Source of the DNA: Aquatica leii
Taxonomy: Eukaryota; Arthropoda; Insecta; Coleoptera; Lampyridae
Length of the DNA stretch: 64,000 nt
Direction: 5' to 3'
Assembly: GCA_035610365.1 (NCBI GenBank)
Contig: CM069432.1
Coordinates: forward strand, 186,047,027-186,111,026
The notes beneath the pieces are model-generated. The model saw only the letters and a list, made by a program, of their open reading frames with translations, had not been told where the DNA came from and ran no database searches. A program made the translations under genes and the position numbers. Below are positions 35,319 to 47,149 of this stretch, one piece after another. Each line of letters starts with the position of its first letter. The stretch's first letter is position 1.

Positions 35319-37663
35319 GTATTGATGAAATATTTCAAAAATTGCAAGGCGATGAGGAATTTTCTAAACTTGGTTTAAGTGGAGCTTATAATCAACAATG
35401 TTTAGATAAAGAATTTACATTAATGTGTGCATGAAGTACACATTTGGAATATTTAAAGTAAATATACTACCTTTTGGAGTCTTACCTGCAAGTAATATGT
35501 TTCAACGAACGCTGGAACAAATTTTACAGGAAATTAATGGAACAATAAACTTTTTAGATGACATTATTGTTACGGGTAAAGATAAATATGAGCATATGAA
35601 TCATCTAAAAATGTTTTTGAAAAATTACATTCAATGAGATTAAAATAATTTAGAAAAATCAGAAGCTTAATATTTAGGATACATTCTTAGCAAAGAAGGG
35701 AAAAGAAACAATAAAATTGAATGCTCCATGTCCAACGAATATTCAACAACCGTTTGCTGGGTTAGTAAATTACTATGGAAGATTGGTTCCACAGTTGGTA
35801 CAAATAATGAGTCCTTTATACAAGTTATTTAAAATAGATGTTCAATTTAAATGGGGTAAAGATCAAGAAATATCATTTAAAAAAATGATAGCATCAGATA
35901 TGATATTAGTACATTTTGACCCTAAGCTACCACTTATGGTCAACGCAGATGCATCTAAAGACGGCGTAGGATGTGTTTTGCAACATCGTTATCCTAACGG
36001 AGATAAGAGACTTATTGCTTTTGCATCTAGAACATTTCTGCCAGCTGAAAAAAAATATTCAGTAATAGACAAAGAAGCACTTTATTATGCAGTAAAAAAA
36101 TTACCAATATTTGCAAGGGCATAAATTCATACTTCGCACTGATCATAAACCATTAATAGCTTTATTCGGAGAACACAAAGGTATTCCACAAATGGCTCAA
36201 TGTAAATTACAACGTTGAACGGTATATTTATCTGCTATTCAATATTCTATTGAATACATCAAAGGTGAGAAAAATATAATTGCCGACGCTTGCATACATT
36301 AAAATGTCCTACATTATCGAGAGATTTAGATTAGGTTTTAACAGGTTGGCCAAAAACAATGGAAGTAAATATCAAGCCATTTTATAATCGTAGAAATGAA
36401 CTTACTTCTGAGCAAAACATTATATTATGAGGTAATTACACTAGAAAGCTTACGTTTAAATATATATTTAAAAAGATATATTCTGTTCATTTAGGTATTG
36501 TTAAAACAAAATCTTTAGCTAGATCATATGTCTGGTGGCCTATATAGATGAGGACATAAAAAATATAATTCATTCTTGCAAAATGTATTTGCAACAACAA
36601 TCTGAACCTAAAAAAACAATTTTAATTCCTTGGGAGGCACCAGAACACGCGTGGCAGAGAATACACATGGATTTCTTAGAACATATTTTTCCTCATAATA
36701 GATGCATATAGTAAGTGGTTAGAGGTATTCATCATTAACAAAATAAATTCTCAACAAACGATAAATAAATGTTTAGAAGTGTTTTCTAGATTTGGTTAGC
36801 CAGATGTAATCGTCCCTGATAATGGTACCCAATGTATATCTGCAGAATTTAAACAGTTTTCAAATCAAAATGAAATAAGACATAAAACTACATCTTCGGG
36901 TCATCCAGCTACAAATGGTGCAGCTGAAAACGCAGTAAGAACTTTCAAAAAGTTATTGAGTTCTATATCAAAAAATTCAACTAACATCCATGAAACTATA
37001 TGCAAGGTACTCATGCGATATAGATATTTTATTCACTGTTCAACATGAGAAAATCCATGAAAATTAACAGAACAGAAATATAAAATGCAAATTGGATTTA
37101 ATTAAACCAAAATATATTTCTCATCAAAGCAAGTTGAGTTTGCAAGTGGAAGAAGGAACGAAGTATTTAAAAAGGCAGATGAAGTAATGATTAGAGATTA
37201 TCGATTAGTTAATGATACGCGTTAAGAATCTGCAATTATATAAGAGAAAATCTGTTTGAAAACATATTTATGTCGGGTAGGCAATCAATACATAAACGTC
37301 ACATAGATCAGATTATAAGAAGTTCTCACAAACAATTTGAATGAAACATTGATCAGAGAATATCCAAACTAGTAAATATTACTGAACCGAAGAATTTTTT
37401 TTTATACCAGAGGGTATATCACAATGCAACAATCCAATTATAGTAGAACAAATTATAAATTTTAATAATAAAGCAAACGTAGTTAAAAACTCAAATATAG
37501 ACTTAAACAAATTATAGATTTAAATGTAAAAGTTAATGACATTGTAAAATCTAGTTTAAGTGTTGATAGTATAAAACCCAATGTTAAACTATTTAGAATT
37601 AGTATTAAAGTTATTAAGAAACCTGTACGTTTTATGTAAAATTTGCACACTTAAAAAGGAAGA

Positions 37664-38500
37664 TGTACTATTAAGATGTCAGCGTTTCCGTCTCAATGAA
37701 TTTAAAAGATAGATGAAAGCTAACAACAACAAAAATGTTAACTTGTTAACAGAGCTGGGCAGTAGTTAACTACAAAGCAGTTAAGCTACTAATATAACTA
37801 CTTTATTGTTGACGTTAGTTCTATTCTACATATTTGAATTACTTTAATTTAATAATGTAACTGTATTTGAAATAAATTACTTTTATCGTGTAATCGTAAT
37901 TAAAAAGTAGTAAGCTACCCTATTTTACCTACAAAAATAGTTAAACTACTTTGTTGATAGCCTAATTACAGTACTAGTAGTTAAATTACTTTATTAGCGG
38001 CTTCAATTACATGCAACAATTACATTTATTCAGCATTGCAGTTTTGCAAGTTAAAAATATCAAAGATAAAGTGTTGTGCATCATTTTATTATTTACTATT
38101 CACTTATGACACTTGTTTAGTTGAATTTTGGTTTCTGATGGAAATGTCTCTGTGTTGACCATACCATATCAGTTTATATTACGTAAAATTACAAAATGGA
38201 CAAGCAAAGGTAAGACGTAACCGTCGTAAGCGTATTTTTAAGTGTAGTCTGCAGATTATACTTAAAATTTGATAATTTTATTTATAAATTAATAATGTCG
38301 ATAACGTGATCAATTACTTTTTCTACAAGTAATTTAAAAAAATAACTTATACTTTAGAATACTACTATTGAGTAGTTAGTAACCTAACTACTTTTCGATT
38401 TACGGTAGTTAGTAACTTACACTATTTGCCCAGCTCTGCTTGTTAATATGTTATGGAAATTCATAAAGACTTCGAATTAATGTATTATTATAACATACAT
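37664..38500 (+). repeat. 3' LTR of Gypsy C, split by a hAT element
   Basis: 37664-37749 and 38447-38500 match the 5' LTR. The break is at ACTTGTTAA, which is duplicated on both sides of the hAT insertion. Confidence 0.8.
37750..38438 (+). mobile_element. Short non-autonomous hAT element (689 bp)
   Basis: Same termini as the element at 24661 (CAGAGCTGGGCAGTAG and TTTGCCCAGCTCTG). TSD CTTGTTAA at 37742-37749 and 38439-38446. The subterminal AGTTAACTAC/GTAGTTAG motif fields are conserved with the longer copy, while the transposase region is almost all deleted. Confidence 0.92.
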
Positions 38501-38509
38501 AAAATCAAC

Positions 38510-39181
38510 TTGAGTTCAATACGAAGACAGAGGAATAATCTTAATACAAAAATTAAACACGCCTGCGAATATCTAGAAAACATTTGAAATTGGTCAAAAG
38601 CTAGGATTTCTATCATGTTTGCTGGTAGCGCTGCTAAAGAAGCCTTACCCTATCATACGTGATCTATCAATCTTCTTGGGTATGGAGTACTAAGACTAAA
38701 AATGGTCCTAAAGGAACCCGTTATATTTACACAAGTAATCAGTGATTTGATGGTTACGCTTTGTATATCAGTTCAAAATCACAATAGTGACAAAATTTAA
38801 AAATCTTCAAGAAAATTTTAATTACGCGACCACCTATCTTCGCCCATGTCATTGATTGTTTTAAGTCTATGTAAGACATCATATACATATATGCGATTTC
38901 TAATATAGTCGCTTGATACAACTTTTTTTTCCTCTATAACAGTTAAAAAAATCTAAGTGGAAAAAAACCAGAACGTGAGATTTTTTTTTTAATTGTTACG
39001 TTTCGTAATGAAATTATCTGTTTTTAAGTCTTTTGTAATTTTTCGTAAAATACTACATTTTCTGTATTAAGTTAATCATTCCTATTGGTCTTATTTGTTA
39101 TATTTATGTTGTTTATCTCTAATAAATTCAGATAACTGAAGTGCGTATCCAAACTCGCAAAATATTTAACAATCAATAATA
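38510..39181. other. Intron sequence, nothing recognised
   Basis: Lies between Gypsy C and the long-TIR MITE. No open frame with motifs and no marked repeat. Confidence 0.45.
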
Positions 39182-39976
39182 TATACTGGGTGTTTAGGAA
39201 TTGCATGGCACTCTTTTAGTTGTGGGTTTTCTAACACAAAATAAAAATAAAAGTTCATATAAACATATTTCCAAAATTAATTTAGTACAGAGATATTGAG
39301 ATACAAATATAAGTATCTAAGTTGTTGTTAATCTAATATCCGTAGATATTTAACTTTATAACAATTGCATCAGTTATTTGTTTGATAGCTGTTTAAATAT
39401 ATGTGTGCCTGCTTTTTTTAGTACGCAATTATTTTTATGCAAGTTAATACTAAATAAGCTATACTGGTTTTGTGAATTTTTGTGATAATTAATAATTGGA
39501 AGAAACTTTAATTTCTTGTTATCATGGGAGACATCACAAATGTGTTTACTTTTGCTGAACTAAAAAACATCCTTTTTATGTGTCGGTAAAGTTAGCACGA
39601 CATTCTATCAATAAAAAAATAATAAGTTTCAATAGCACTTTTCATAGTTCTACAGTTCCTGATAAAAATTAAAAAAAATCTCGCATTTCTTACATTAAAA
39701 AAACGAAATTATAAAAATGTCGTGCTAACTTCGCAAATCTAGCACAACGCCTTCCTCTCTAAGGTACTAAAATGCTTTGAATATTACGATTTTTGACGTG
39801 AGTTCTGAATAGTTCCGGTCAAGTGAAGGATTATTGTAAATTTTTTATTTTATTTGTATTTCAGTATTTCGGTACTAAATTAATTTTGGACATATGTTTG
39901 TATGAACTTTTTTGTTTATTTTGTGCTAGAAAACACACACCTAAAAGAGAGCCGTGCAATTCCGAAGCACCCTATA
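39182..39976. mobile_element. MITE with about 105-bp terminal inverted repeats
   Basis: The left arm (GGGTGTTTAGGAATTGCATGG onwards) is matched in reverse complement by the right arm (ending GTGCAATTCCGAAGCACCC) for about 105 bp at high identity, with TA dinucleotides at the edges. This is suggestive of Tc1/mariner-type targeting. An independent inner inverted repeat, GTTAGCACGACATT at 39591-39604 and AATGTCGTGCTAAC at 39716-39729, suggests a nested second hairpin element. No coding potential. Confidence 0.85.
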
Positions 39977-40956
39977 TTTAAATTCTATTAGACATGTTTA
40001 TTCCAGTCAAATAAAATAAAAGAAAACAAAAAACCTGGAAATTATATACAAATACGTGAAAATTTTATAGAATGTAATATGTTTAATTTAATTATTGCAC
40101 GAAGATTTTTTCGAAAACAAAAGTAAACGTTCGAGATATGTTCAGGTGGTTTTTACAGATTTTTAAATAACTAATATGATGTCAACATTCGCTTGTCTGT
40201 GTTTATATGATAAGGTTGCTCTCTCGTACTGGTAACTGTAACCACTAATTCTAAGTATATACAGTTCAAATTTTGATAAAACTGTAGAAAGAACAGTATA
40301 AAGGTAAAAATTCTACTCCTAATTGCGTTATCTCGGAGTCCGTTACCACCGTACATATGTTATCAGTACAATTACTGAGTCGATGCAACGACTAGAAACA
40401 GAATCATAATCTCAAGAAATACCTAGAACATTTATACAGCAGTATAGAATTACCAAGATTCCTATAAATAACAATACGCAAGATTTAATCCTTTAAATGC
40501 AAATTGTAACTAGGATCATTTGTATTAAACAATTTAACTGCTTACTGCAGTTTTTACATCTGTGATCAAAGTAGTTCCAAAAAGTTTTAATAAGTAAAAT
40601 TATAGTTTGAGTACATAAGTAACTATGCATGTAGTTCATTAGATAACGACAGTAATAAATATTAAAATACCTTGTATAAAAAGAACTCGATTATTGCTGA
40701 AGTGATGAAAGTACGTTTACTTAAAACATTAGTATGTAATAGATATTATTTAGATATGTAAATGTATTACTAAATCATTTTAAAAGATTTAAATATATTG
40801 AAAAATGCTGTAAGAAAATTAACCACAAGCCCTCAAAACAAAATAAATGCAATTTTCGTGAATAAAATATAGAATAGCATCAAAAATTGATAGAATCTTC
40901 TTTGATTGACATTAATTCCAATTAATAATAAGAATAAACGATGTATTTTTACTTAC
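39977..40956. other. Intron sequence next to ZAD exon 1
   Basis: AT-rich and without recognised features. The minus-strand open frame at 40171-40356 shows no motif. Confidence 0.45.
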
Positions 40957-41154
40957 TACTTCGGATACACAGGCAATTAGCTTGTCGCAAAATTTAACAG
41001 AATCATTGTCGGTGGTTGTCGTTGGAGTCAAAGAACATTCAATACGTAAACAGGCCCGACAACAATCTGCAACGTGAAAAATATTATCCATTGCGAGCCC
41101 ATGAGGACTATTTCTTTCGTGAAAAACTAATTGGTCTGACATATAAATAACCAC
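40957..41154 (-). CDS. ZAD/C2H2 zinc-finger protein, exon 1
   Basis: Encodes 66 codons from the ATG at 41154, ending exactly at GTAAGTA in phase 0. It holds the first half of the ZAD domain: CCRACLRIE with the first Cys pair, then FCDKLIACVSEV, which continues as MWMKEGLP in exon 2, matching the usual intron position inside ZAD genes. Alternative in-frame ATGs at 41142 and 41091 exist; the last (MDNIFHVADCCRAC) puts the Cys pair about ten residues from the start, which is more typical of ZAD proteins. The combined protein is about 600-624 residues. Confidence 0.88.
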
Positions 41155-42279
41155 AATTAACCTTATTTTTACTGTTTACAGACAAAAAATTATTTGCGGT
41201 GTTACAACCTTAAAAACTTAAATACCCAATTTGCTCATGTTACTGTGCGGGAAATTCAAATTTAGGTGTCAATAAAAATAAACAAAACTAAGTTAGTTTT
41301 TTTTTTAAATTACATATAAACATTTTTTAATGTATAAAATATTTGATTATAGCTTGAATAGTTTTCTTGTATTGATGCTGTCAACCCAATAAACGTTCAA
41401 TGATACAATTTACATAATCGTATAAGCTAATAGAGAACCTATAAAAAAGAAAAGAAAGTTAATCTAATGCAGTTGTGTAAAACACGAAAATTGAATTTAG
41501 GAATACTCAAATTTCTTCTAGTTAGTATTAAGACAAAATTACTCTTATTCTTTTATGGTTTTTATTATTATATTATATTATTTATTAAATTAATATACTC
41601 ATCGATACTGCTACAAAAAATAATAACATTTTATCATTTTAATACATTTTATTTGTGATTCAAGAATTGAGGAATATCCGCAGTAGCGGCTCGTGAAGTC
41701 GAGCTTAAGGTGGGTTAGATTTTTTAAATGATTGTAGGCAATGTGAACGTTTTCAGAGATATGGCATTAACTACCAAAATGTTTTGGAATAAAACAATAA
41801 AAACTTAGGATACATAAATCACGGTCATTTATCGTATTACATCCACATACCCACTTATTTTTCAACCGACTTAAAAAAAAGGCGGTTCTCAATTCGTTGA
41901 AATATTTTTTTTTAATGTACGCTAGGTTCAACGATCATTCTTTGCGACGTCGACCAATTTTGACTATTCTTTTTTTATTAAAAAGAGGGTAACTTAGTAT
42001 TGGTACCATTTCAATATGGTCAAATGCTGATGATAGGATACATGAGAAACGATCAAACTCTCAAATAATTTACATCGGCATAAAATTCTCTTGAATGATG
42101 TACATTTTCAAGTGCAGTGACTATAACCACTATTGTTAACTTCACTAAAAAGAAAAACATGCAAAAAATGCATCAAATAAAATATACATAAACGTAAAAA
42201 ATAATGATTTAATGTATTTACAATGAAACGACGTAACTTGTATTTTCATGAAATTACATATAATACGTGACATGCAAAC
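41155..42279. other. Upstream region of the ZAD gene, no gene seen
   Basis: Promoter and 5' UTR are expected here, but no core element can be fixed. Around 41680-41900 are repeat-like words (GCGGCTCGTGAAGTCGAG; CCGACTTAAAAAAAAGGCGG) with no element boundaries. Confidence 0.4.
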
Positions 42280-42605
42280 ATTTTTCAACGCTTATAGTAA
42301 TCATAGTTTCGGTTTATGTTATCAATTTTTTTTTTAGATTTGTTTCTCTACATGAACAATAACCTATTTTGTATGAATTTTCTAGCGGAGTTTTTACAAT
42401 ACGCTTATTGAGAGTGAAAAATTTTATCATTGTACACTAAAAATAGTTGTTTTGCATATTTAGCTTTATTAGTATTTTGACTGATCTACGTACATAACGT
42501 TACATTATTTAAACATCTGTAAATACGTTATCTTTCAGAATTAACTTGGATAGAATGCGCGTTCTTACAAAAACAACTTAAATTAACGTCTTATGTGATA
42601 ACCAC
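42280..42605 (+). mobile_element. pogo-like repeat, copy 3 (fragment)
   Basis: Matches the interior of copy 1: ATCATAGTTTCGGTTTATGTT, AAAAATTTTATCATTG, CTAAAAATAGTT, then GATCTACGTACATAACG and AAACATCTGTAAATACG. It lacks the left terminus and the hairpin MITE present in copy 1, so it shows the pre-insertion arrangement of the MITE site. Confidence 0.5.
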
Positions 42606-43619
42606 AGTATAATGCTTTCAGATCTAGTAGGTTGACTCCTTGCCGGTTCCCTTGATGTTTGTTCCAATTATTTTTCTTGTGCTAGTTATTTTAATATTTT
42701 AATAAATATTTTTAATTCAAAGCGTCGGTGACATTCACCTTTTTACGCTGGATGTTATTTTGTTTAAATCTATTTATGTAATAACAACGGAAATTATTTA
42801 ATACTTTTAAAACAAACTAGTTTTTTTTTTTAATTTAAAATTCAGTAAACTAACTTTTTATTCCATAGAAAGTGAAGAATTACATACCTAAAAATGATCC
42901 GCCAACGTGTGTCTTCTTTCTAAGATGGTATTTATGCTGTTTATGCAAAATTTAGATGTGCAATGGTCAACACTAAGATGAAATTTATACATGCGTCTCA
43001 ATTTTTTAAAAAAATCAATGTTAGCAAGTTACTTTTTGTCAAACTGTATAGACATTTTTGATGGCCCATTGTTAATGTATTAAGATTTTATAAGAAAAAC
43101 AAAATTTTTATTATATTATATATAACAAAAATAATTAACGTGTAACATTATACACTATTAATAAAATTGTATGTTGAAACCAGAATAAACAGAACTCCTA
43201 ATGCAAACTGTAAAAATTTATTAGCAGTGCTGTAATTAGATAATTTTTAAATTATATAGATATAATTAAATTTTTTTCTTAAGAATATTATTTAATATTA
43301 GATAATAGATAAACTATTCAAACTTTATATAGATAACAGATAATAGATAAAATAATGTATATAAAATAATGACGATAGATGTTCATTTAAAGAACTACTA
43401 TGGAATGCGGAAAATTACTGAAGAAAAACATAAATATTGTAACCGAAATTTTACTGGACACTGCATTTAATTGGTAAATGATATAATAAAAATAATATTT
43501 CAACACATTTGGTTTTACTAACTAGACAATCTCCAGTTCGCCGAATTTTTGCCTGCTCGGCTACGCTTACGGACGTCTACTACTGCTTTTTAACAAAAAT
43601 ATCTAAGATGGCTGTCGCT
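42606..43619. other. Intergenic DNA, nothing recognised
   Basis: AT-rich with a few repeated AGATAATAGATAA-like words near 43260-43350. No gene or element boundary recognised. Confidence 0.45.
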
Positions 43620-43795
43620 ACCCAGTAAACACACGACGTCCCAGGGACGTTCGTTTTATGTCCAAATGATGTCTTTACATCCCGGGCTTTAAAAAGGACC
43701 TCTTTAGGATGTCTTTAATAGGATGTTCTCAGGATGTCAATAAAGAACGTACGATGGGATGTCCTATACGGGAAAACAAATTTGGGCGTTTGTCA
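43620..43795. repeat. GGATGTC/GACGTCC short-motif array
   Basis: Starts with CCCAGTAAACACACGACGTCCC and then carries GGATGTC-type words at least five times in one orientation, plus inverted GACGTCC, spaced by 10-30 bases. The CCCAGT start resembles the ends of two other motif-array families in this window (49376 and 51616). The other end was not found, so it is probably a truncated copy. Confidence 0.5.
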
Positions 43796-44697
43796 ATTTT
43801 TATTTTAATCGAATTAAAAAAAATTGAAAGGGAGAATTTTTATAATACTTAATGCGAATGTTTATTTATAATTACTTATCAAATAAAATTAGAGCAGAAT
43901 TATACATTCATTATATATAAATTTAAATTAATCAATTATATAAATATAAGATAGTTAAATATTATTCATCCATCAATTTCAGCTACTCTAGTTAATCATT
44001 CTTTTGATATAACAAATATTTTGAAGATTTTAATGTGTGTGATTTACTTCAACCACACCGATAATCGGTTTTCGTACATAAAAGAGACAAATGCAAACTT
44101 AGTGCGCGTGCCCACTTTCGTTTTTGTTCTCTGGTGCCTACTCAACACTCGTACGCTCCTTTGGTATATCAAAGTGGTACACTCTGTTTGCACTCTGTAT
44201 TTGTTTTTGTTGGTGTTCGAACTACTTTATTTATGTGTTCTTTTTATTATCTAACGTTTTTTGGGCGTTTTAGTGCATAAACAAATTTATTTGGTAAGCT
44301 ATGGTACCTTGTATTTATTTCTAATGTATAAAAATCATCATTTATAATTATTATTTTGAATTACTAAAAATTAATAAAAAAATTATCGAAAGTAAAAGAT
44401 CACAATTATTGATAATGGCGATTTTAAACCCCATCTCGCGCGCATACCTCTGCGGTGAATTTAAAATATTTATTTTATGCAAACAAAAATTTTACTCAAA
44501 AAATTAATATAAAAATGTTTTCTTTGTATTAAAGGTTTAAAAGCGTGACGTTATCTCACGACTTTTATCGTCACGATTCACAATAATTCATTCAAAAATT
44601 CACCCACTACCTGTCAACATGACCGATCAGGAACAAAATCGCTTATTAAGAAACTATAACGTTATCGCGTTCTTGGTAACAGCGCCTTAGTTCATAG
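43796..44697. other. Intergenic DNA before the left THAP element
   Basis: The 77-codon frame 44021-44254 is hydrophobic without a recognisable domain. 44620-44688 reads as a short frame starting MTDQEQNRLLRNYN with a stop just before the THAP-element insertion site. Whether it is an exon is unknown. Confidence 0.35.
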
Positions 44698-44963
44698 CAT
44701 TGAATAATAAATGTAAGAAGAAATGCAACTTAAGGGGCGATATCGTATCGACTGCTTGGATCGAGATATAGAGGTCGCTACGTTCGTATTGGATCGAGAT
44801 TTTTCAGTTCTTGCGTGTCTGTCGACTTGTAAACTTCGGAATTGAATTGAAAGTTTTTCTTGGGTTAACATTGCGATACGATTTTTGAAATTCTGGTAGT
44901 AGTAATGTTTGTTTGAACTTTTGTTTAGTTTAAGTGTAAATATATTATTGATTTATTTTTAAA

Positions 44964-45231
44964 ATAGGAAAAGTTACAGATCACGGTTGTGTTTATATTA
45001 ATTGTTAAAATAATAATACCGAAAACAAAGGTACTAGTTTTCTTAAGTTTTTATTAGTGATAAAGTGCGTGCTAAAGAATGTTAGAAAACTGTGGAAATA
45101 TAAACATTGCCACAATGGACTGGAAGATTTAAAACAAAAGAAGATTTGTGAGAAGCATCTTCGTAGATAATGTATAACAACAAAGGAAAATTTTAAACAC
45201 ACTGCAGTTCTTGTTCTACAACTTCAATCAG
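44964..45231 (+). pseudogene. THAP-like exon of the left THAP element
   Basis: Corresponds to the exon at 59724-59454 in the right copy. It encodes CVYINC (C-x4-C), TSFLKF, and KKICEKHL (C-x2-H), the zinc ligands of a THAP finger, and ends at a GTAAAT donor in phase 1. Here the start codon is ATA instead of ATG, and there are in-frame stops and a frame change in the middle, so it is dead. Confidence 0.65.
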
Positions 45232-45365
45232 GTAAATATTTTTAAATTTTTTTCTACCAAACGTTTAAAAATGGTTTAAATTAGCATCGGAGAATCTCCT
45301 TGTCCGGATTCTTCTTCTTCTTGTTGCACTTAATTGTACAATAACTTAAAATAATTACTGTAAAT

Positions 45366-46438
45366 CAGTAGCTGAGATCGCTATTATTTTCTACGATCAA
45401 TGATCGCAATCATGGTATTTAGAATTAATTAGTAATCGACTGTTGCTAAAAAGTCGCTCGTGTAAAGTTAGTCATAAATCTAGCCATAAACATTCGATTT
45501 TCGTTTTCCGGGATACAATAACGTTTGGAGTATGGAAAATCAACATATCTAAGTATTTTTTAATATTGTTTCTAAACAATAAATTAATTAAAATTTATTC
45601 ATATTTAGATTAAAAATACATATTTACAAAAATTCACAGAAAATAGATACTACTGTGATGTTTTTTTCGACATGACGTGCTATTTGAATTCTGATGCAAA
45701 CTTACGAACAAATAGTTTAAAGCATTAATAAACAACATATTAAAAATAAGTGTCGTTCTTTCGTAAATTAAATGTTTCTATTTGAAATTGACCTGAAAAG
45801 ATTGTTGAGTAATTAGTCATAACTCGTGTTGATATTTGTCTCAAACATAAGATTTATGAATTAAAAATAAATTTGCAATTCTTTTCAAATACGTATTGTC
45901 ATTTGTAGTTAATGCTTATTGTTTTTAACTTCCTGTGTTTTTATGATTTACCTTGGTGTTTATATAAAGCTAGGTTTTTCCCTAAATGCTGAATGTGTAA
46001 CAATTTTACAAACGTTCATTCCTAGAAGAGTTTTCTAATTTCTTTGAAAAGAATGCATTGTTAAATTTCTGTAAACAAAAAAATATAATTCAATGTTTAA
46101 ATTCATGTTACTTTTTATTAAAAATCTGTATGTGGTTTAAAATTTTACGAGGGAAAAGAGCAAAGGGGTTATTTACCTACAAAATTTTACGATTTTCCGT
46201 GAACTACCTGCATACTTAAAGTTTATTATACATTTATTAAAGTAAATATTATAGTGTTATATTAGTCTTATTTGTTTATGCGACAATTAAAGTATTAATT
46301 TCTTTTCCACAACAACCGCAATTGTTATTTTATAAGCAATCAATGATTGCGATCGTTATTGTACAGACGCTCGATATCGCGATCATTATTTTGCATAATG
46401 ATCGATTCATCGTAATTGCATAATCGCTCTGGCCATTG
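45366..46438 (+). mobile_element. hAT-like element nested in the left THAP element
   Basis: Ends CAGTAGCTGAGATCGCTATTA and (reverse complement) CAATGGCCAGAGCGATTATG form imperfect TIRs. The flanking 8-mers CTGTAAAT and CTTTAAAT differ by one base, in line with an old 8-bp TSD. GATCG/CGATCATT words are clustered at both ends in both orientations. The same insert at the same site is present in the right copy (58202-59320). Confidence 0.6.
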
Positions 46439-46760
46439 CTTTAAATGTTTTTGTTGATGTTGGCATGTCGAATAAAAATATCGTTTTTGTAAATGTTAGG
46501 GCAGCATTTCTGTAGCACCTTGTCTAATAAATACTTAGTTTTTAAAAATAAAAAAATTATAAACAAAATTTTTTATGTTTATTTTAGCATGCTGAAAGCA
46601 CTTCAATACAAATCCAACAATACATAAAATATTTTTACAATTGTTTAAAAAAATATTTTGAAAATACTAATACTAATTGCATTTTCAAAACTTTATTTTT
46701 AAAATACTAACAACTTAATTTTTTTTACCTTTTGGGCTTATTTAGTATAATTTTTTACAG

Positions 46761-46876
46761 AAGCTGTAATTGTTGATATGAACATCAACCTAAGATACTC
46801 AAATGTAGTAGTTTCTCAAACATATGGAAGAAAACGTCGATTGTTATTTATTGATGACGATCGTGAAGACGAATAA
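46761..46876 (+). pseudogene. Downstream exon of the THAP-element gene
   Basis: Preceded by a good acceptor, TTTTTTACAG, in the phase left by the THAP exon. It encodes about 38 residues, including LRYSNVVVSQTYGRKRRLLF and an acidic DDDRED end, then TAA. The counterpart in the right copy (57863-57748) keeps the same frame with only two residue differences. A further conserved open block follows at 46964-47049 (right copy near 57663-57578), ending in a shared stop. The role is unknown; the basic KRR and acidic tail suggest a short nuclear protein if ever expressed. Confidence 0.5.
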
Positions 46877-47149
46877 ATTTATTCTTTCTACAGCTCCAGT
46901 TCACTAAACGAAGGTATAAGTAGACAAGCAATAATACGTAATTTTTTAATATATGTTTTATAGTTGAAGATACGTCCTATAATATTTTGAAGATATCGGA
47001 ACGACCACAGTGTGTTCTCAAATTCGTCAAGCCGTTAAGTTTTGACTAAACTACGCAACATAGTGATACAAAATGGATTCTCCGTGAAAATCCTTTGAAA
47101 GGATGAATTGGTCAATTATTCTTTGAGAAATTTAACATTAATTTTAATT

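Larger units (their letters stand above)
33660..37050 (+). pseudogene. Gypsy C pol (protease-RT-RNase H-integrase), degraded
   Basis: Motifs in order: RT entry [15 protein letters not shown] (about 34137), then LPRIDE where the Penelope-like insertion sits, then RT continuing at 35319 with KLGLSGAYNQQ, PFGVLPASNMFQR and the catalytic FLDD (about 35553). RNase H carries NADASKDGVGCVL and a Glu in DKEALYYAV (about 35940-36110). The integrase core shows HMDF (about 36665), PDNGTQ (about 36818) and NGAAENAVRTFK (about 36915), the D, D and E residues. The protease is too decayed to confirm. Numerous stops and frameshifts. The motif order RT-RNase H-IN places it in Ty3/Gypsy rather than Copia. Confidence 0.82.
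31961..38500 (+). mobile_element. Ty3/Gypsy LTR retrotransposon C with nested insertions
   Basis: Related LTRs (31961-32134, and 37664-38500 interrupted by a hAT element) flank a gag-pol internal region on the plus strand, opposite to the host gene. Internal order: primer-binding site, Gag fragment, degenerate protease region, RT, RNase H, integrase. It carries three secondary insertions: a foldback unit (about 32336-33030), a Penelope-like fragment (34246-35318) and a hAT element (37750-38438). Many stops and frameshifts show it is older than Gypsy B. A clean TSD was not identified. Confidence 0.85.
31664..40956 (-). other. Large intron of the ZAD zinc-finger gene
   Basis: The donor GTAAGTA follows 40957 and the acceptor is TTTTTTTAG before 31661. 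The split ZAD domain reads through in phase 0. About 7.3 kb of the 9.3-kb intron is mobile DNA: Gypsy element C with nested Penelope-like, hAT and palindromic insertions, then a long-TIR MITE. Confidence 0.85.

Noticed and set aside
43260..43350. AGATAATAGATAA-type words as a tandem satellite
   Set aside because: The repeats are irregular and short; simple AT-rich sequence explains them.
44021..44254. 77-codon frame as a host membrane protein
   Set aside because: Hydrophobic composition only, with no family motif and no supported exon structure.
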